Below, in pieces: positions 1-7,725 of a DNA stretch of 20,700 nucleotides. Each line of letters starts with the position of its first letter. The first letter of the stretch is position 1. Both the position numbers and the translations under genes were made by a program. This DNA comes from Flavobacteriales bacterium (lineage in GTDB: Bacteria; Bacteroidota; Bacteroidia; Flavobacteriales; TMED113). Location of the stretch: positions 1-20,700 of the forward strand of contig NZUB01000020.1 of the NCBI GenBank assembly GCA_002696965.1, given 5' to 3'. The notes beneath the pieces were generated by a model. The model made no database searches and was not told the DNA's origin. It saw only the letters and a program-made list of their open reading frames with translations.

Positions 1-616
1 AAGCATCTGCTTTTAACCAAGTATCCATTTTTTTACTAATTCCTGCTCCATATAATAAAAAACCCATCCATATATTAGCAACAATAACATCTACTGTAAT
101 CATAGAGCTAAAAATTTGATCATTTACATTAAACATTTCTTTCATGGCTGCTTGATTTGCTCCCCCACCAATCCAACTACCAGCGACAGTACTGAGTCCT
201 CTCCATAAATCATCAGATGATATAGGTATAATACTAGGGAAAAGATACGTCACTAAAATCAAACTTAAAGGGCCTCCTATTAAAATGCCGATTGTTCCTG
301 TCAAAAACATAATAATAGCTTTAGGACCAAGGTTCCTGATTTTCTGTAAATCAATACTTAATGTTAACAAAATTAAACTAGCTGGTAGTAAATAACGAGA
401 AGCAATATAATATAGATTAGAATCCTCCCCCGAAATAACACCTAAACTATTAAAAATAGAAGGAATAAAGTAACATAATAATAAAGCTGGAACATATTTA
501 AAAAATAACTTAATCTGATAAATATTACTTTTTTCTAGACTAAAAATAATAGTGAGCATAACTATTAAGAAGCCTAGAACAGTTGCATCATTATTTAAAA
601 TTGCTAAATACATCAT
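1..616 (-). CDS. DUF819 family integral membrane protein (C-terminus outside the window)
   Basis: The frame starts with ATG at 616 (a second ATG follows immediately at 613) and stays open to the left edge, so about 205 N-terminal residues are present and the C-terminal half is missing. The translation begins MMYLAILNNDATVLGF and is a chain of hydrophobic segments. It contains LPASLILLTLSIDLQ and the glycine-rich stretch AGSWIGGGANQAAM, which resembles the conserved Gly/Asn motif of DUF819 (YjcL-type) proteins. These are multi-pass inner-membrane proteins of unproven function, distantly like carboxylate or sodium-coupled transporters. The start overlaps the stop of the upstream hydrolase in an ATGA arrangement, so the two are probably translationally coupled and co-transcribed with pdxJ. 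Family assignment is by motif and topology only; substrate unknown. Confidence 0.8.
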   Translation of the reverse strand, partial: MMYLAILNNDATVLGFLIVMLTIIFSLEKSNIYQIKLFFKYVPALLLCYFIPSIFNSLGVISGEDSNLYYIASRYLLPASLILLTLSIDLQKIRNLGPKAIIMFLTGTIGILIGGPLSLILVTYLFPSIIPISSDDLWRGLSTVAGSWIGGGANQAAMKEMFNVNDQIFSSMITVDVIVANIWMGFLLYGAGISKKMDTWLKADA

Positions 617-1383
617 AGTTGTTCATTTAAAATGTTATTAATGGTGGTTAAAAAAATATTCTTTTGATCAAAATGAACCCAATGACCACAATTAGGTATA
701 TTGATTAATTCAAAATTAGAAAAAAAGCTTTTAATGATTGAAGAATCTGAATCTAAAATATAATTTGAATTTTGACCTTTAATAAAATAACTTAAACCAC
801 TCCAACATTTATGCTTAATATCAAAATTCATTAATTGATCCATATGCAAATTAAGACTATCAATATTAAACCTGAATTTTAATTCCTTTTCATTTATCCA
901 AAACAAGCTTTTTAATAAAAACTGAATCGTATTATAATCAAAACCTTTCTGAGTGAGAATAATCTCAACTTCTTTTCTACGTCTAATGGTAGACTGATTA
1001 ATTTCATATAAGATAGATGCCAAATCACCATGTGTGTTGAAGTATTTTTTTGGCGCAATATCAACTACAATTAATTTGTTTACCATAGATGGATATTCTA
1101 ATGTAAAATACATTGCTGTTTTTCCGCCCATAGAATGGCCTAAAATATTTGGTTTAGATAATTGGTAATAATTTATATAATTAAATACATCTAGACTCAT
1201 TGCACTGTAATTATGCACTGATTTTTTAAATGATTTACCATGATTTCTTTGATCTAAAATATGCACCTCGAACTTTTTTGCTAAATAATTAGCTATACTA
1301 AACCAATTATCTAAAGAACCAAATAAACCATGCAAAATGATAAGAGGTGGACCCTCTCCAAGTATTTTGGAATGTAAAATCAT
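613..1383 (-). CDS. Alpha/beta-fold hydrolase (YbfF-like esterase)
   Basis: A 256-residue single-domain alpha/beta hydrolase, the usual length for the YbfF/small esterase group. Visible landmarks are the oxyanion HG motif in LHGLFGS (about residues 18-23), the DQRNHG turn (44-49), the nucleophile elbow GHSMGG with catalytic Ser84, the VDIAPK strand after the core, and a C-terminal NCGHWVHF segment carrying the likely catalytic His. There is no signal peptide, so it is cytoplasmic. Its ATG overlaps the pdxJ stop (ATGA, 1380-1383) and its stop overlaps the start of the DUF819 gene. An esterase or thioesterase activity on small acyl substrates is expected from the family; the natural substrate cannot be read from sequence, and linkage to pdxJ does not by itself imply a vitamin B6 role. 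Confidence 0.88.
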   Translation of the reverse strand: MILHSKILGEGPPLIILHGLFGSLDNWFSIANYLAKKFEVHILDQRNHGKSFKKSVHNYSAMSLDVFNYINYYQLSKPNILGHSMGGKTAMYFTLEYPSMVNKLIVVDIAPKKYFNTHGDLASILYEINQSTIRRRKEVEIILTQKGFDYNTIQFLLKSLFWINEKELKFRFNIDSLNLHMDQLMNFDIKHKCWSGLSYFIKGQNSNYILDSDSSIIKSFFSNFELINIPNCGHWVHFDQKNIFLTTINNILNEQL

Positions 1384-2093
1384 TGTAAATGTCTCTTATA
1401 AGACTGAATTGTTTTCTCTAATCCCAGATACAAGGCATCACAAATTAAAGCATGGCCAATAGAAACTTCTAGTAAATTGGGAATGCTTTTGTGAAAAAAA
1501 TTTAAATTGCTCAAATCTAAGTCATGACCTGCGTTAACACCTAAATCTAATTCGTGAGCATAACTGGCAGCTTGCATATATTTGTTAATTGCCTCATCCT
1601 TATTAATAGGATAATTCTTTGCATATGGTTCCGTATAAAGTTCAATTCTATCAGTATTAATTTCCTTAGCTGCTTTAATCATATCTTTTTCGGGATCAAT
1701 AAATATAGATGTTCTTATACCCGCTGAATGTAATTTATGAATTACTGAAGATAAAAAATTTTGATTTTTGACTGTATTCCATCCCTGATTAGAGGTGAGA
1801 ACATCAGGTGAATCAGGGACTAAAGTAACTTGATCTGGTTTAATTTTTAAAACCATTTTTAAGAAGTCTTGTGAAGGATAGCCTTCAACATTAAATTCTG
1901 TTTTTATTATCTTTCGTAAACTATCTAAGTCCGACATTTTAATATGCCGTTCATCAGGTCTTGGGTGCACAGTAATGCCATCTGCACCAAAAAGCTCACA
2001 ATCAAGAGCAAATTGAATTACATTAGGTCTATCTCCTCCTCTTGCGTTTCTTAAGGTTGCTGCTTTATTAATATTTACACTTAGCCTTGTCAT
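1380..2093 (-). CDS. pdxJ: Pyridoxine 5'-phosphate synthase PdxJ
   Basis: PdxJ condenses 1-deoxy-D-xylulose 5-phosphate with 3-amino-2-oxopropyl phosphate to give pyridoxine 5'-phosphate, the last ring-forming step of DXP-dependent vitamin B6 synthesis. The protein is a 237-residue TIM barrel. It shows the N-terminal VNINK strand, RGGDRPN (18-24), the catalytic-loop motif HPRPDERH with His43, Arg45 and His50, the conserved Glu in NVEGYP, LYTEPYA, and GVNAGHDL with the late conserved His. I place the start at ATG 2093 (MTRLSVNIN), because that matches the family N-terminus and length. The frame is open further upstream to 2219, but that extension is hydrophobic, unlike PdxJ, and overlaps the divergent CBS gene. 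It is first in a three-gene minus-strand operon. Confidence 0.97.
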   Translation of the reverse strand: MTRLSVNINKAATLRNARGGDRPNVIQFALDCELFGADGITVHPRPDERHIKMSDLDSLRKIIKTEFNVEGYPSQDFLKMVLKIKPDQVTLVPDSPDVLTSNQGWNTVKNQNFLSSVIHKLHSAGIRTSIFIDPEKDMIKAAKEINTDRIELYTEPYAKNYPINKDEAINKYMQAASYAHELDLGVNAGHDLDLSNLNFFHKSIPNLLEVSIGHALICDALYLGLEKTIQSYKRHLQ

Positions 2094-2123
2094 AATTTTA
2101 CATGTTATTCTATTAATAATTAT

Positions 2124-2131
2124 TAAGTTTG
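2124..2131 (+). promoter_or_regulatory. Bacteroidota -7 element for the CBS-nadK transcript
   Basis: TAAGTTTG matches the Bacteroidota -7 consensus TAnnTTTG and lies 23 bases before the CBS gene ATG at 2155. No good TTG -33 element is visible about 19 bp upstream, so this is a half-match. It lies one base from an oppositely oriented element on the minus strand. Confidence 0.45.
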
Positions 2132-2132
2132 T

Positions 2133-2140
2133 CAAATATA
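2133..2140 (-). promoter_or_regulatory. Bacteroidota -7 element for the pdxJ-hydrolase-DUF819 transcript
   Basis: Read on the minus strand this is TATATTTG, an exact TAnnTTTG match, 39 bases upstream of the pdxJ ATG at 2093. A clear -33 TTG is not evident. It supports the chosen pdxJ start, because the longer upstream frame would place the promoter inside coding sequence. Confidence 0.5.
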
Positions 2141-2154
2141 CACTAAGTAAATAG

Positions 2155-2811
2155 ATGATAAGAGATATAATAAAAAAAGATATTTTTCCGCTACATATTG
2201 AAGATGAAGGAATAAACATATTAGCTATTATGGATGAATATAAAACCTACCAACTCCCTGTTGTTAATGGGAATAATGAGCTCCTTGGAATAATTAACGA
2301 AAGTGTCATCATAAATATGGAGGATTTAAAAAATTCTTTACAATTTGTCAGACATGAAATGCTAAAAATCTTCATCGTACTTGATACACATATATTTGAA
2401 GCCATTAAAATAATTGCTGAAAATCAACTATCTATTTTACCAGTTGTGAATAAAGACTACAACTATATAGGATACCTGAAATCTACTGATGTAATAAAAA
2501 AGATTGGAGAAACAAGTATTCTGTATTCTAACACTTTTATTATTGTTATATCTACAAAACCAAAACACTATCTGCTTTCTGAAATTTCTAGATTAATCGA
2601 AGAAAATACTGGTACTATTCTAACATTATGGAAAGAATTAAAAGAAGAAAAAACCAATATACACATCTTAATTACATGCACCAATTCAGAAAGAATCATA
2701 CAAGCTTTAGAGCGCTATAATTATGATATTGCAAGTATCTTTATAAATAAATCAGATTTTGAAAGTTTAGATAATCGCTTTGAATCCTTTATAAAATATC
2801 TCAACCCTTAA
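2155..2811 (+). CDS. CBS-pair protein with C-terminal ACT-like domain (AcuB-like)
   Basis: A 218-residue cytoplasmic protein with two CBS motifs: the first at about residues 1-58 (QLPVVNGNNELLGIINES), the second at about 70-118 (ILPVVNKDYNYIGYL). CBS pairs typically bind adenine nucleotides such as AMP, ATP or SAM. Residues about 125-200 have the beta-alpha-beta pattern of an ACT-like domain, ending in ALERYNYDIASIF, as in AcuB-type proteins. No catalytic domain is present, so it is probably a ligand-responsive regulator. It sits 3 bases upstream of nadK and is divergent from pdxJ, an order I recall as common in flavobacteria. A role in sensing nucleotide state for NadK is a guess from position only. 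The ATG at 2155 is preceded by a -7 promoter element. Confidence 0.85.
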   Translation: MIRDIIKKDIFPLHIEDEGINILAIMDEYKTYQLPVVNGNNELLGIINESVIINMEDLKNSLQFVRHEMLKIFIVLDTHIFEAIKIIAENQLSILPVVNKDYNYIGYLKSTDVIKKIGETSILYSNTFIIVISTKPKHYLLSEISRLIEENTGTILTLWKELKEEKTNIHILITCTNSERIIQALERYNYDIASIFINKSDFESLDNRFESFIKYLNP

Positions 2812-2814
2812 CAT

Positions 2815-3714
2815 ATGAATTTACTATTGCATGGAAAAAAGTTTTCTAAAAATATTGGGGAGCAAATAATAAATTTTATAGATGAACTGATTCTTGCTAA
2901 TCATGACATTAACTGTACAACGTCTTTTTTTCAATTAATCGAAAAAAGAACTTCGAAATACAATAATAAATTAATAAATACGATAAACTCTATAGATAAA
3001 AATCACTCAAATATTGATTATATTATTTGTTTTGGCGGAGATGGCACCATCCTAGATGCTGCTACATTAGTAAAAAATACAGAAATACCGATTATTGGCA
3101 TTAACACTGGTCGACTGGGTTTTTTAGCAACTATTTCTAAAAATGATATATCTACTTTAATGAATTATTTAATAAATAAAAAATATAATTTAAGTAATAG
3201 AACTCTCCTTGAAATTCAAGCAGAAAAGACTAAATTGGCATTCCCATTTGCTTTAAATGAAATATCTGTTTCATCCAAAGAAAACTCTTCCATGATCAAT
3301 GTTCAAGTTTTTCTAAATAACGAATATCTAAATACTTATTGGGCTGATGGTTTAATTATTTCAACACCTACTGGATCTACTGGCTACTCATTAAGCTGTG
3401 GAGGTCCTATAGTAATGCCTAAATCAAATAATTTTATAATTACTCCAATTGCTCCCCACAATTTAAATGTTCGTCCATTAGTTGTCTCTGATGATAATGT
3501 TATCCGTCTTAAAATTATTGATAATAATAATAGTCGTAAATTTTTATTGTCTATGGACTCAAGAAATGAATATGTTAAAAAAGGGACTTCTATAACTATA
3601 AAAAAAGCTAATTATAATATTAAATTACTAGAGTTACTGTCCGCAACCTACTCTCAAACAATTCGAGAAAAACTTTTATGGGGTTTAGATACTAGAAATC
3701 ATGAATTATTATAA
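2815..3714 (+). CDS. nadK: NAD kinase
   Basis: NadK phosphorylates NAD+ at the 2'-hydroxyl using ATP or polyphosphate to make NADP+, the only route to NADP. The 299-residue protein has the diagnostic GGDGT loop at 74-78 (catalytic Asp76), GINTGRLGFL at about 95-104, the NE pair at 148-149 and the NAD-binding segment ADGLIISTPTGSTGYS at 177-192, followed by SCGGPIV. All key motifs are intact and the length is usual for the family. The start ATG is 3 bases after the CBS gene stop, implying one transcript. Its 3' end overlaps the start of the porG-like gene by 14 bases. No signal peptide; cytoplasmic. Confidence 0.97.
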   Translation: MNLLLHGKKFSKNIGEQIINFIDELILANHDINCTTSFFQLIEKRTSKYNNKLINTINSIDKNHSNIDYIICFGGDGTILDAATLVKNTEIPIIGINTGRLGFLATISKNDISTLMNYLINKKYNLSNRTLLEIQAEKTKLAFPFALNEISVSSKENSSMINVQVFLNNEYLNTYWADGLIISTPTGSTGYSLSCGGPIVMPKSNNFIITPIAPHNLNVRPLVVSDDNVIRLKIIDNNNSRKFLLSMDSRNEYVKKGTSITIKKANYNIKLLELLSATYSQTIREKLLWGLDTRNHELL

Positions 3715-4534
3715 ACTATATATTAGACTCACGCCAATTTATTTAATTGTTTTTGCAATGCACATGGGGTTTTGCCAAACTAATGAGTTAGGTGTTTTTG
3801 GGGGGGGATCTCTATTTCATGGTGATGTCGGTTCTCAAAACTCTGAAAATGCCATCTTAGAATCTCAACCAACAATAGGTATACATTTAAAAAGAAATTT
3901 AAATTATTATTTCGGATTAAATCTATCTATCATGTCGGGCAGGATTCAAGCACATGATGTAAAAAGTAATGATTTTTATATAAATACTCGCGATTTACAA
4001 TTCAAATCCAAAATTACCGAATTTTCTTTCCTATTAGAATTCAATTTTCGTCCATATTTAAGTAGAGACCCTGATTACAATTATACTCCTTTTATATTTT
4101 CAGGAATTAGTAAATTCTATTACAACCCTCAAAATCAAGCTAGTAATGGAATATGGTATAATCTTCGACCACTATTAACAGAGGGACAAGGGTCCGATTT
4201 TTATCCCGGCAGGGAATTATATAAATTATCGGGAATTGCCATCCCAATTGGTGTGGGATATAAAGTAAATATTTATAACTATATCACATTATCCTTTACT
4301 TTAGGTTGGCGAATTACATTTAATGACTATATTGATGATGTAAGCACAACATATATAGAAGAATCCATGTTGACAGATTTAGCATTAGAAATGGCTGAAC
4401 CTTCATCTCATAATTTTAACGATGGGTTTCAACGAGGCAACCCATATAATAAAGATAAATATGGCTTTTGGGGCTTAAGTATTATTTATAGCATCAAAGA
4501 TCCTGTAAAAGAATGTATTGACCTGATTCAATGA
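3701..4534 (+). CDS. porG: PorG-like outer-membrane beta-barrel protein (DUF6089), type IX secretion/gliding associated
   Basis: A 277-residue exported protein. Residues 1-25 are a signal peptide (hydrophobic LTPIYLIVFAMHMGFC, then Q), and the mature part begins ELGVFGGGSLFHGDVG, the hallmark start of the DUF6089 family that includes Porphyromonas PorG, an outer-membrane component of the T9SS. The rest alternates aromatic and polar residues as in a small outer-membrane barrel (for example YYFGLNLSIMSG, FWGLSIIYSI). The ATG at 3701 overlaps the end of nadK by 14 bases, and the stop overlaps the uppS ATG (ATGA, 4531-4534). The FGGG codons form a run of eight G (3800-3807), unusual in this AT-rich sequence. 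Family membership is fairly sure; a T9SS role is inferred, because no other T9SS gene lies in the window. Confidence 0.8.
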   Translation: MNYYKLYIRLTPIYLIVFAMHMGFCQTNELGVFGGGSLFHGDVGSQNSENAILESQPTIGIHLKRNLNYYFGLNLSIMSGRIQAHDVKSNDFYINTRDLQFKSKITEFSFLLEFNFRPYLSRDPDYNYTPFIFSGISKFYYNPQNQASNGIWYNLRPLLTEGQGSDFYPGRELYKLSGIAIPIGVGYKVNIYNYITLSFTLGWRITFNDYIDDVSTTYIEESMLTDLALEMAEPSSHNFNDGFQRGNPYNKDKYGFWGLSIIYSIKDPVKECIDLIQ

Positions 4535-5271
4535 GTGTATATAATAAAATTATTAAAGATAAGATACCCCAGCATATAGCTATTATTATGGATGGAAATG
4601 GTCGATGGGCAAGAGAAAAGGGTAAAAATAGATTTTCCGGACACATCCAGGGAGTAAAGTCAGTAAATACAGTGGTAAAAACTGCAATTAAATTAAAAAT
4701 AAAATACCTTACATTATTCACATTCTCTAAAGAGAATTGGGCAAGACCGAAAAAAGAAGTGACCATGTTAATGGACTTATTTATTTCAACCATTGAAAAT
4801 AATACAAATCATTTTTTAAAAAATGAAATAAAAATTCTGACAATTGGAAATATTGAAGATTTGCCTAAGACATGTCAAAAATTATTACAAGACATAATTG
4901 AAAAAACAAAAAAAAACACCAAAATGACTTTAGTATTAGCGCTTAGTTATAGTGGTAGAAGCGAAATTATACATGCTATAAATATGATAATTAAAAATCA
5001 AAAAAAAAACCATATTATAACTGAAAAACTAGTTAACAACCACCTGCAAACTTCCGAAATACCTGACCCTGAATTATTAATTCGTACAAGTGGAGAAAAA
5101 AGAATAAGTAATTTCTTACTTTGGCAAATTGCATATGCAGAGTTATATTTTAGTGAAAAAAAATGGCCTGATTTTGATGCAGAAGAATTATATATGGCTA
5201 TTTTTGAATACCAGAAAAGAGAGCGACGCTTTGGGAAAACAACTGAACAGATTGAAAATGAGAAGTTTTAA
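4531..5271 (+). CDS. uppS: Di-trans,poly-cis-undecaprenyl-diphosphate synthase (cis-prenyltransferase)
   Basis: UppS adds isoprenyl diphosphate units to farnesyl diphosphate to make C55 undecaprenyl diphosphate, the lipid carrier for peptidoglycan and surface glycans. The 246-residue protein carries the signature MDGNGRWA at 20-27 (catalytic Asp21), FSKENWARP at about 65-73 and the C-terminal substrate-binding signature RTSGEKRISNFLLWQ at 185-199, then AYAEL. All conserved regions are intact. It is coupled to the porG-like gene by an ATGA overlap and its last 14 bases overlap the bamA start. A run of ten A (5000-5009) lies in the codons for Gln-Lys-Lys-Asn near residues 157-160, a potential slippage site. 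Confidence 0.97.
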   Translation: MSVYNKIIKDKIPQHIAIIMDGNGRWAREKGKNRFSGHIQGVKSVNTVVKTAIKLKIKYLTLFTFSKENWARPKKEVTMLMDLFISTIENNTNHFLKNEIKILTIGNIEDLPKTCQKLLQDIIEKTKKNTKMTLVLALSYSGRSEIIHAINMIIKNQKKNHIITEKLVNNHLQTSEIPDPELLIRTSGEKRISNFLLWQIAYAELYFSEKKWPDFDAEELYMAIFEYQKRERRFGKTTEQIENEKF

Positions 5272-7693
5272 ATTATTATTAATACTTATTTTAAATTGTT
5301 ATTTGTGTTTGGGGCAACAGGAAACCACAAACCTAAAATACATTTTAGGTGGTATAGAGCTGTCAGGAAGTCACAATTTTGACACCCCTTCCATTTTAAA
5401 AATTATGAACTTATCAATTGGACAAGAATTATCTGCACCCGGTGAAGAAGTCACAAAAGGTGTAAAGGCTCTTTGGAATCAAAATACTTTTGCCGACATA
5501 CAGGTTTGGAAACGCTATAAAGAAGATAAAGTAATAATTCTTGAAATCTACTTAGAATCACTTCCTTCATTAACGAAATTTAAATTTATCGGGATTAAAA
5601 AATCTGAGGAAGATGCATTAAGAGAAAAAATCAATTTACAAATAGGTATGCCCGTCAGCACCAGCCTCTTAACAAATTCAAATCAAAAAATTACAAATTA
5701 TTTTATCGAAAAGGGTTATTTATTAACTTCTTGTAAATCCAATGTGATTTCAGACACTATAAATCCAAATAAAATCTCATTACATTTTGTAATTAATAAA
5801 AATCCGAGAGTAAAAATTAACTCAATTAATTTCTCTGGCAACAATAATATAAAAAGTTCAAAATTAAAAAAGGTGATGAAAAAAACAAGGGAAACGGGTA
5901 TTAGATACTTATTCTCTTCATCTAAGATAATAGAAGAAAATTATGCCGAAGATTTAAATTCTGTTATACAGTTATATCATTCAAAAGGATTTCGTGATAT
6001 AGAAATATTAAGTAAGGATTCTAAAGTATTAGAAAATCAAAATATTGATTTAAATATTAAAATTAACGAAGGGCAACAATATTTTTTTGGTGATATTACA
6101 TGGCTAGGTAATAAAAAATATGACTCAGAAAAATTAACAGAAATTTTAGGAATTAAAAAAGGGGACATCTTTGATTCTGCATTGCTAGATGAACGTCTTA
6201 ACATGAGTCGAAATGGAGATGACATCAGTGCATTATACATGGATGACGGATATCTTTTTTTCCAAATTAATCCTGTTGAAACTGCAATTAATTCTGATAA
6301 TTATATTGATTTAGAATTACAAATCATTGAGGGGAAACAGGCAAAAATTCGTAATGTAAAGGTTGAAGGAAATACAAAAACAAATGACCGCGTTATTATG
6401 AGGGAGATTCGCTCTCTCCCCGGTGAATTATTTAAAAGATCTGATATTATTAGAACACAAGAAGAATTTAATAGACTAGGATTTTTCAACCCTGAATCTC
6501 TAGGTGTAACCCCAATACCTGACCCACAAACTGGGAATGTAGATATTCATTATTCTGTTGAGGAAAAACCCGCTGACCAAGTTGAATTACAAGGTGGATG
6601 GGGGAATAATATGTTTGTGGGTTCATTTGGAGTTAGTTTTAGTAATTTTTCAACAAAAGGAATTAAGGATAAAAGTACATGGTCTCCTCTCCCCACAGGT
6701 GATGGACAAAAACTTAGTTTGAGAGCAAGATCTAATGGATCATATTATCAAAATTATAGCATAGCGTTTGAGGAGCCTTGGTTAGGTGGGAAAAAACCCA
6801 ATTCTTTTTCTATTGCATTATGGAAATCTATACAACAATCTGTTTCTCAAGGTTCGTCAATGAAAATAATTGGTTTTAGTGTCGGGCTTGGAAAGCGTAT
6901 AAAGTGGCCCGATGATTATTTCACAATACAAAATAGCTTCAACATAAATAGATATCAACTTGAAGATTATGGCACCACCCTATTTGACTTTAGTGATGGA
7001 TACTGTAATAATATTAATTTTTCAACTACTATTAGTCGTAATTCTATTTTTAATCCAATTTATCCTAGATATGGTTCTAGATTTTCTTTTAACCTTGAGC
7101 TCACACCTCCTTACTCTGCATTTTCAAACAAAAATTACTCTGAGATGGGGGATCAGGAAAAATTTAAATTTTTAGAATATAAAAAAGTAAAAGCCCAAGG
7201 AACTTGGTTCAGTGCATTAGTGGGTAACTTAGTTTTAAAAACTCATTTTGAGTTTGGCTTTTTATCAGCATACAATCAAGAACTTGGCATTCCTCCGTTT
7301 GAAAGGTTTTTTGTTGGAGGGGATGGGCTAAGTGGATATTCTTTAGATGGTCGAGAATTAATCTCATTAAGAGGCTACCCTAATAGCTCTCTTAATGAAA
7401 GTGATGGTGCTCCAATATACAGTAAATATAATCTAGAATTAAGATATCCAATATCTTTAAATCCCAATTCCACAATATATGCATTAGGCTTTATGGAAGC
7501 TGGTAATGCATGGATGAATTTTAATCAGTTTAATCCATTTGAAGTAAAACGTTCTCTAGGTTTAGGTCTTCGTATTTTTATGCCAATGTTTGGTATTTTA
7601 GGTATTGATTTTGGACATGGATTTGATAATATCCCAGGATATACTACAAAAAGTGGTTGGCAAACACATTTTACTATTGGCCAACAATTTTAA
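5258..7693 (+). CDS. bamA: Outer-membrane protein assembly factor BamA
   Basis: BamA is the Omp85 insertase that folds beta-barrels into the outer membrane. From ATG 5258 the protein has 811 residues. It starts with a signal peptide (MRSFKLLLILILNCYLCLG, then QQ), followed by five POTRA-like repeats at about 28-102, 105-182, 185-271, 274-358 and 362-437, then a barrel from about 440. The barrel includes FFVGGDGLSGY, the loop-6 RGY motif (705-707) and a terminal Phe (TIGQQF), the usual C-terminal beta signature. The frame is open back to 5129, but the signal peptide fixes the start at 5258, overlapping uppS by 14 bases. Two skp genes follow directly, so insertase and chaperones are co-located. 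Confidence 0.95.
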   Translation: MRSFKLLLILILNCYLCLGQQETTNLKYILGGIELSGSHNFDTPSILKIMNLSIGQELSAPGEEVTKGVKALWNQNTFADIQVWKRYKEDKVIILEIYLESLPSLTKFKFIGIKKSEEDALREKINLQIGMPVSTSLLTNSNQKITNYFIEKGYLLTSCKSNVISDTINPNKISLHFVINKNPRVKINSINFSGNNNIKSSKLKKVMKKTRETGIRYLFSSSKIIEENYAEDLNSVIQLYHSKGFRDIEILSKDSKVLENQNIDLNIKINEGQQYFFGDITWLGNKKYDSEKLTEILGIKKGDIFDSALLDERLNMSRNGDDISALYMDDGYLFFQINPVETAINSDNYIDLELQIIEGKQAKIRNVKVEGNTKTNDRVIMREIRSLPGELFKRSDIIRTQEEFNRLGFFNPESLGVTPIPDPQTGNVDIHYSVEEKPADQVELQGGWGNNMFVGSFGVSFSNFSTKGIKDKSTWSPLPTGDGQKLSLRARSNGSYYQNYSIAFEEPWLGGKKPNSFSIALWKSIQQSVSQGSSMKIIGFSVGLGKRIKWPDDYFTIQNSFNINRYQLEDYGTTLFDFSDGYCNNINFSTTISRNSIFNPIYPRYGSRFSFNLELTPPYSAFSNKNYSEMGDQEKFKFLEYKKVKAQGTWFSALVGNLVLKTHFEFGFLSAYNQELGIPPFERFFVGGDGLSGYSLDGRELISLRGYPNSSLNESDGAPIYSKYNLELRYPISLNPNSTIYALGFMEAGNAWMNFNQFNPFEVKRSLGLGLRIFMPMFGILGIDFGHGFDNIPGYTTKSGWQTHFTIGQQF

Positions 7694-7706
7694 TTTATTA
7701 AATTTG
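7677..7706 (+). promoter_or_regulatory. Promoter for the skp-skp-murI genes (TTG-N19-TAAATTTG)
   Basis: TTG at 7677-7679 and TAAATTTG at 7699-7706 are separated by 19 bases, matching the Bacteroidota sigma-A consensus TTG-N(about 19)-TAnnTTTG. The -33 part lies in the last codons of bamA and the -7 part just after its stop. The ATG of the first skp gene is 19 bases past the -7 element, leaving a short leader. It would let chaperone expression be set separately from bamA. Confidence 0.6.
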
Positions 7707-7725
7707 TCAATACAATTTAAAAAAT

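Noticed and set aside
2094..2219. Upstream extension of the pdxJ frame by 42 residues
   Set aside because: The extension is hydrophobic and unlike PdxJ, it overlaps the divergent CBS gene and its promoter, and the family N-terminus (VNINKAATLRN) fits the ATG at 2093.
4494..4793. Minus-strand frame of 99 codons opposite porG/uppS
   Set aside because: It is antisense to the conserved UppS motifs, has no family resemblance, and arises from the mirror of a real gene.
5129..5257. Upstream extension of the bamA frame by 43 residues
   Set aside because: It lies wholly inside uppS, and a signal peptide starts exactly at ATG 5258, as needed for an outer-membrane protein.
6960..7175. Plus-strand frame of 71 codons inside bamA
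   Set aside because: It is an out-of-frame shadow within the barrel domain of an intact BamA, with no sign of independent coding.
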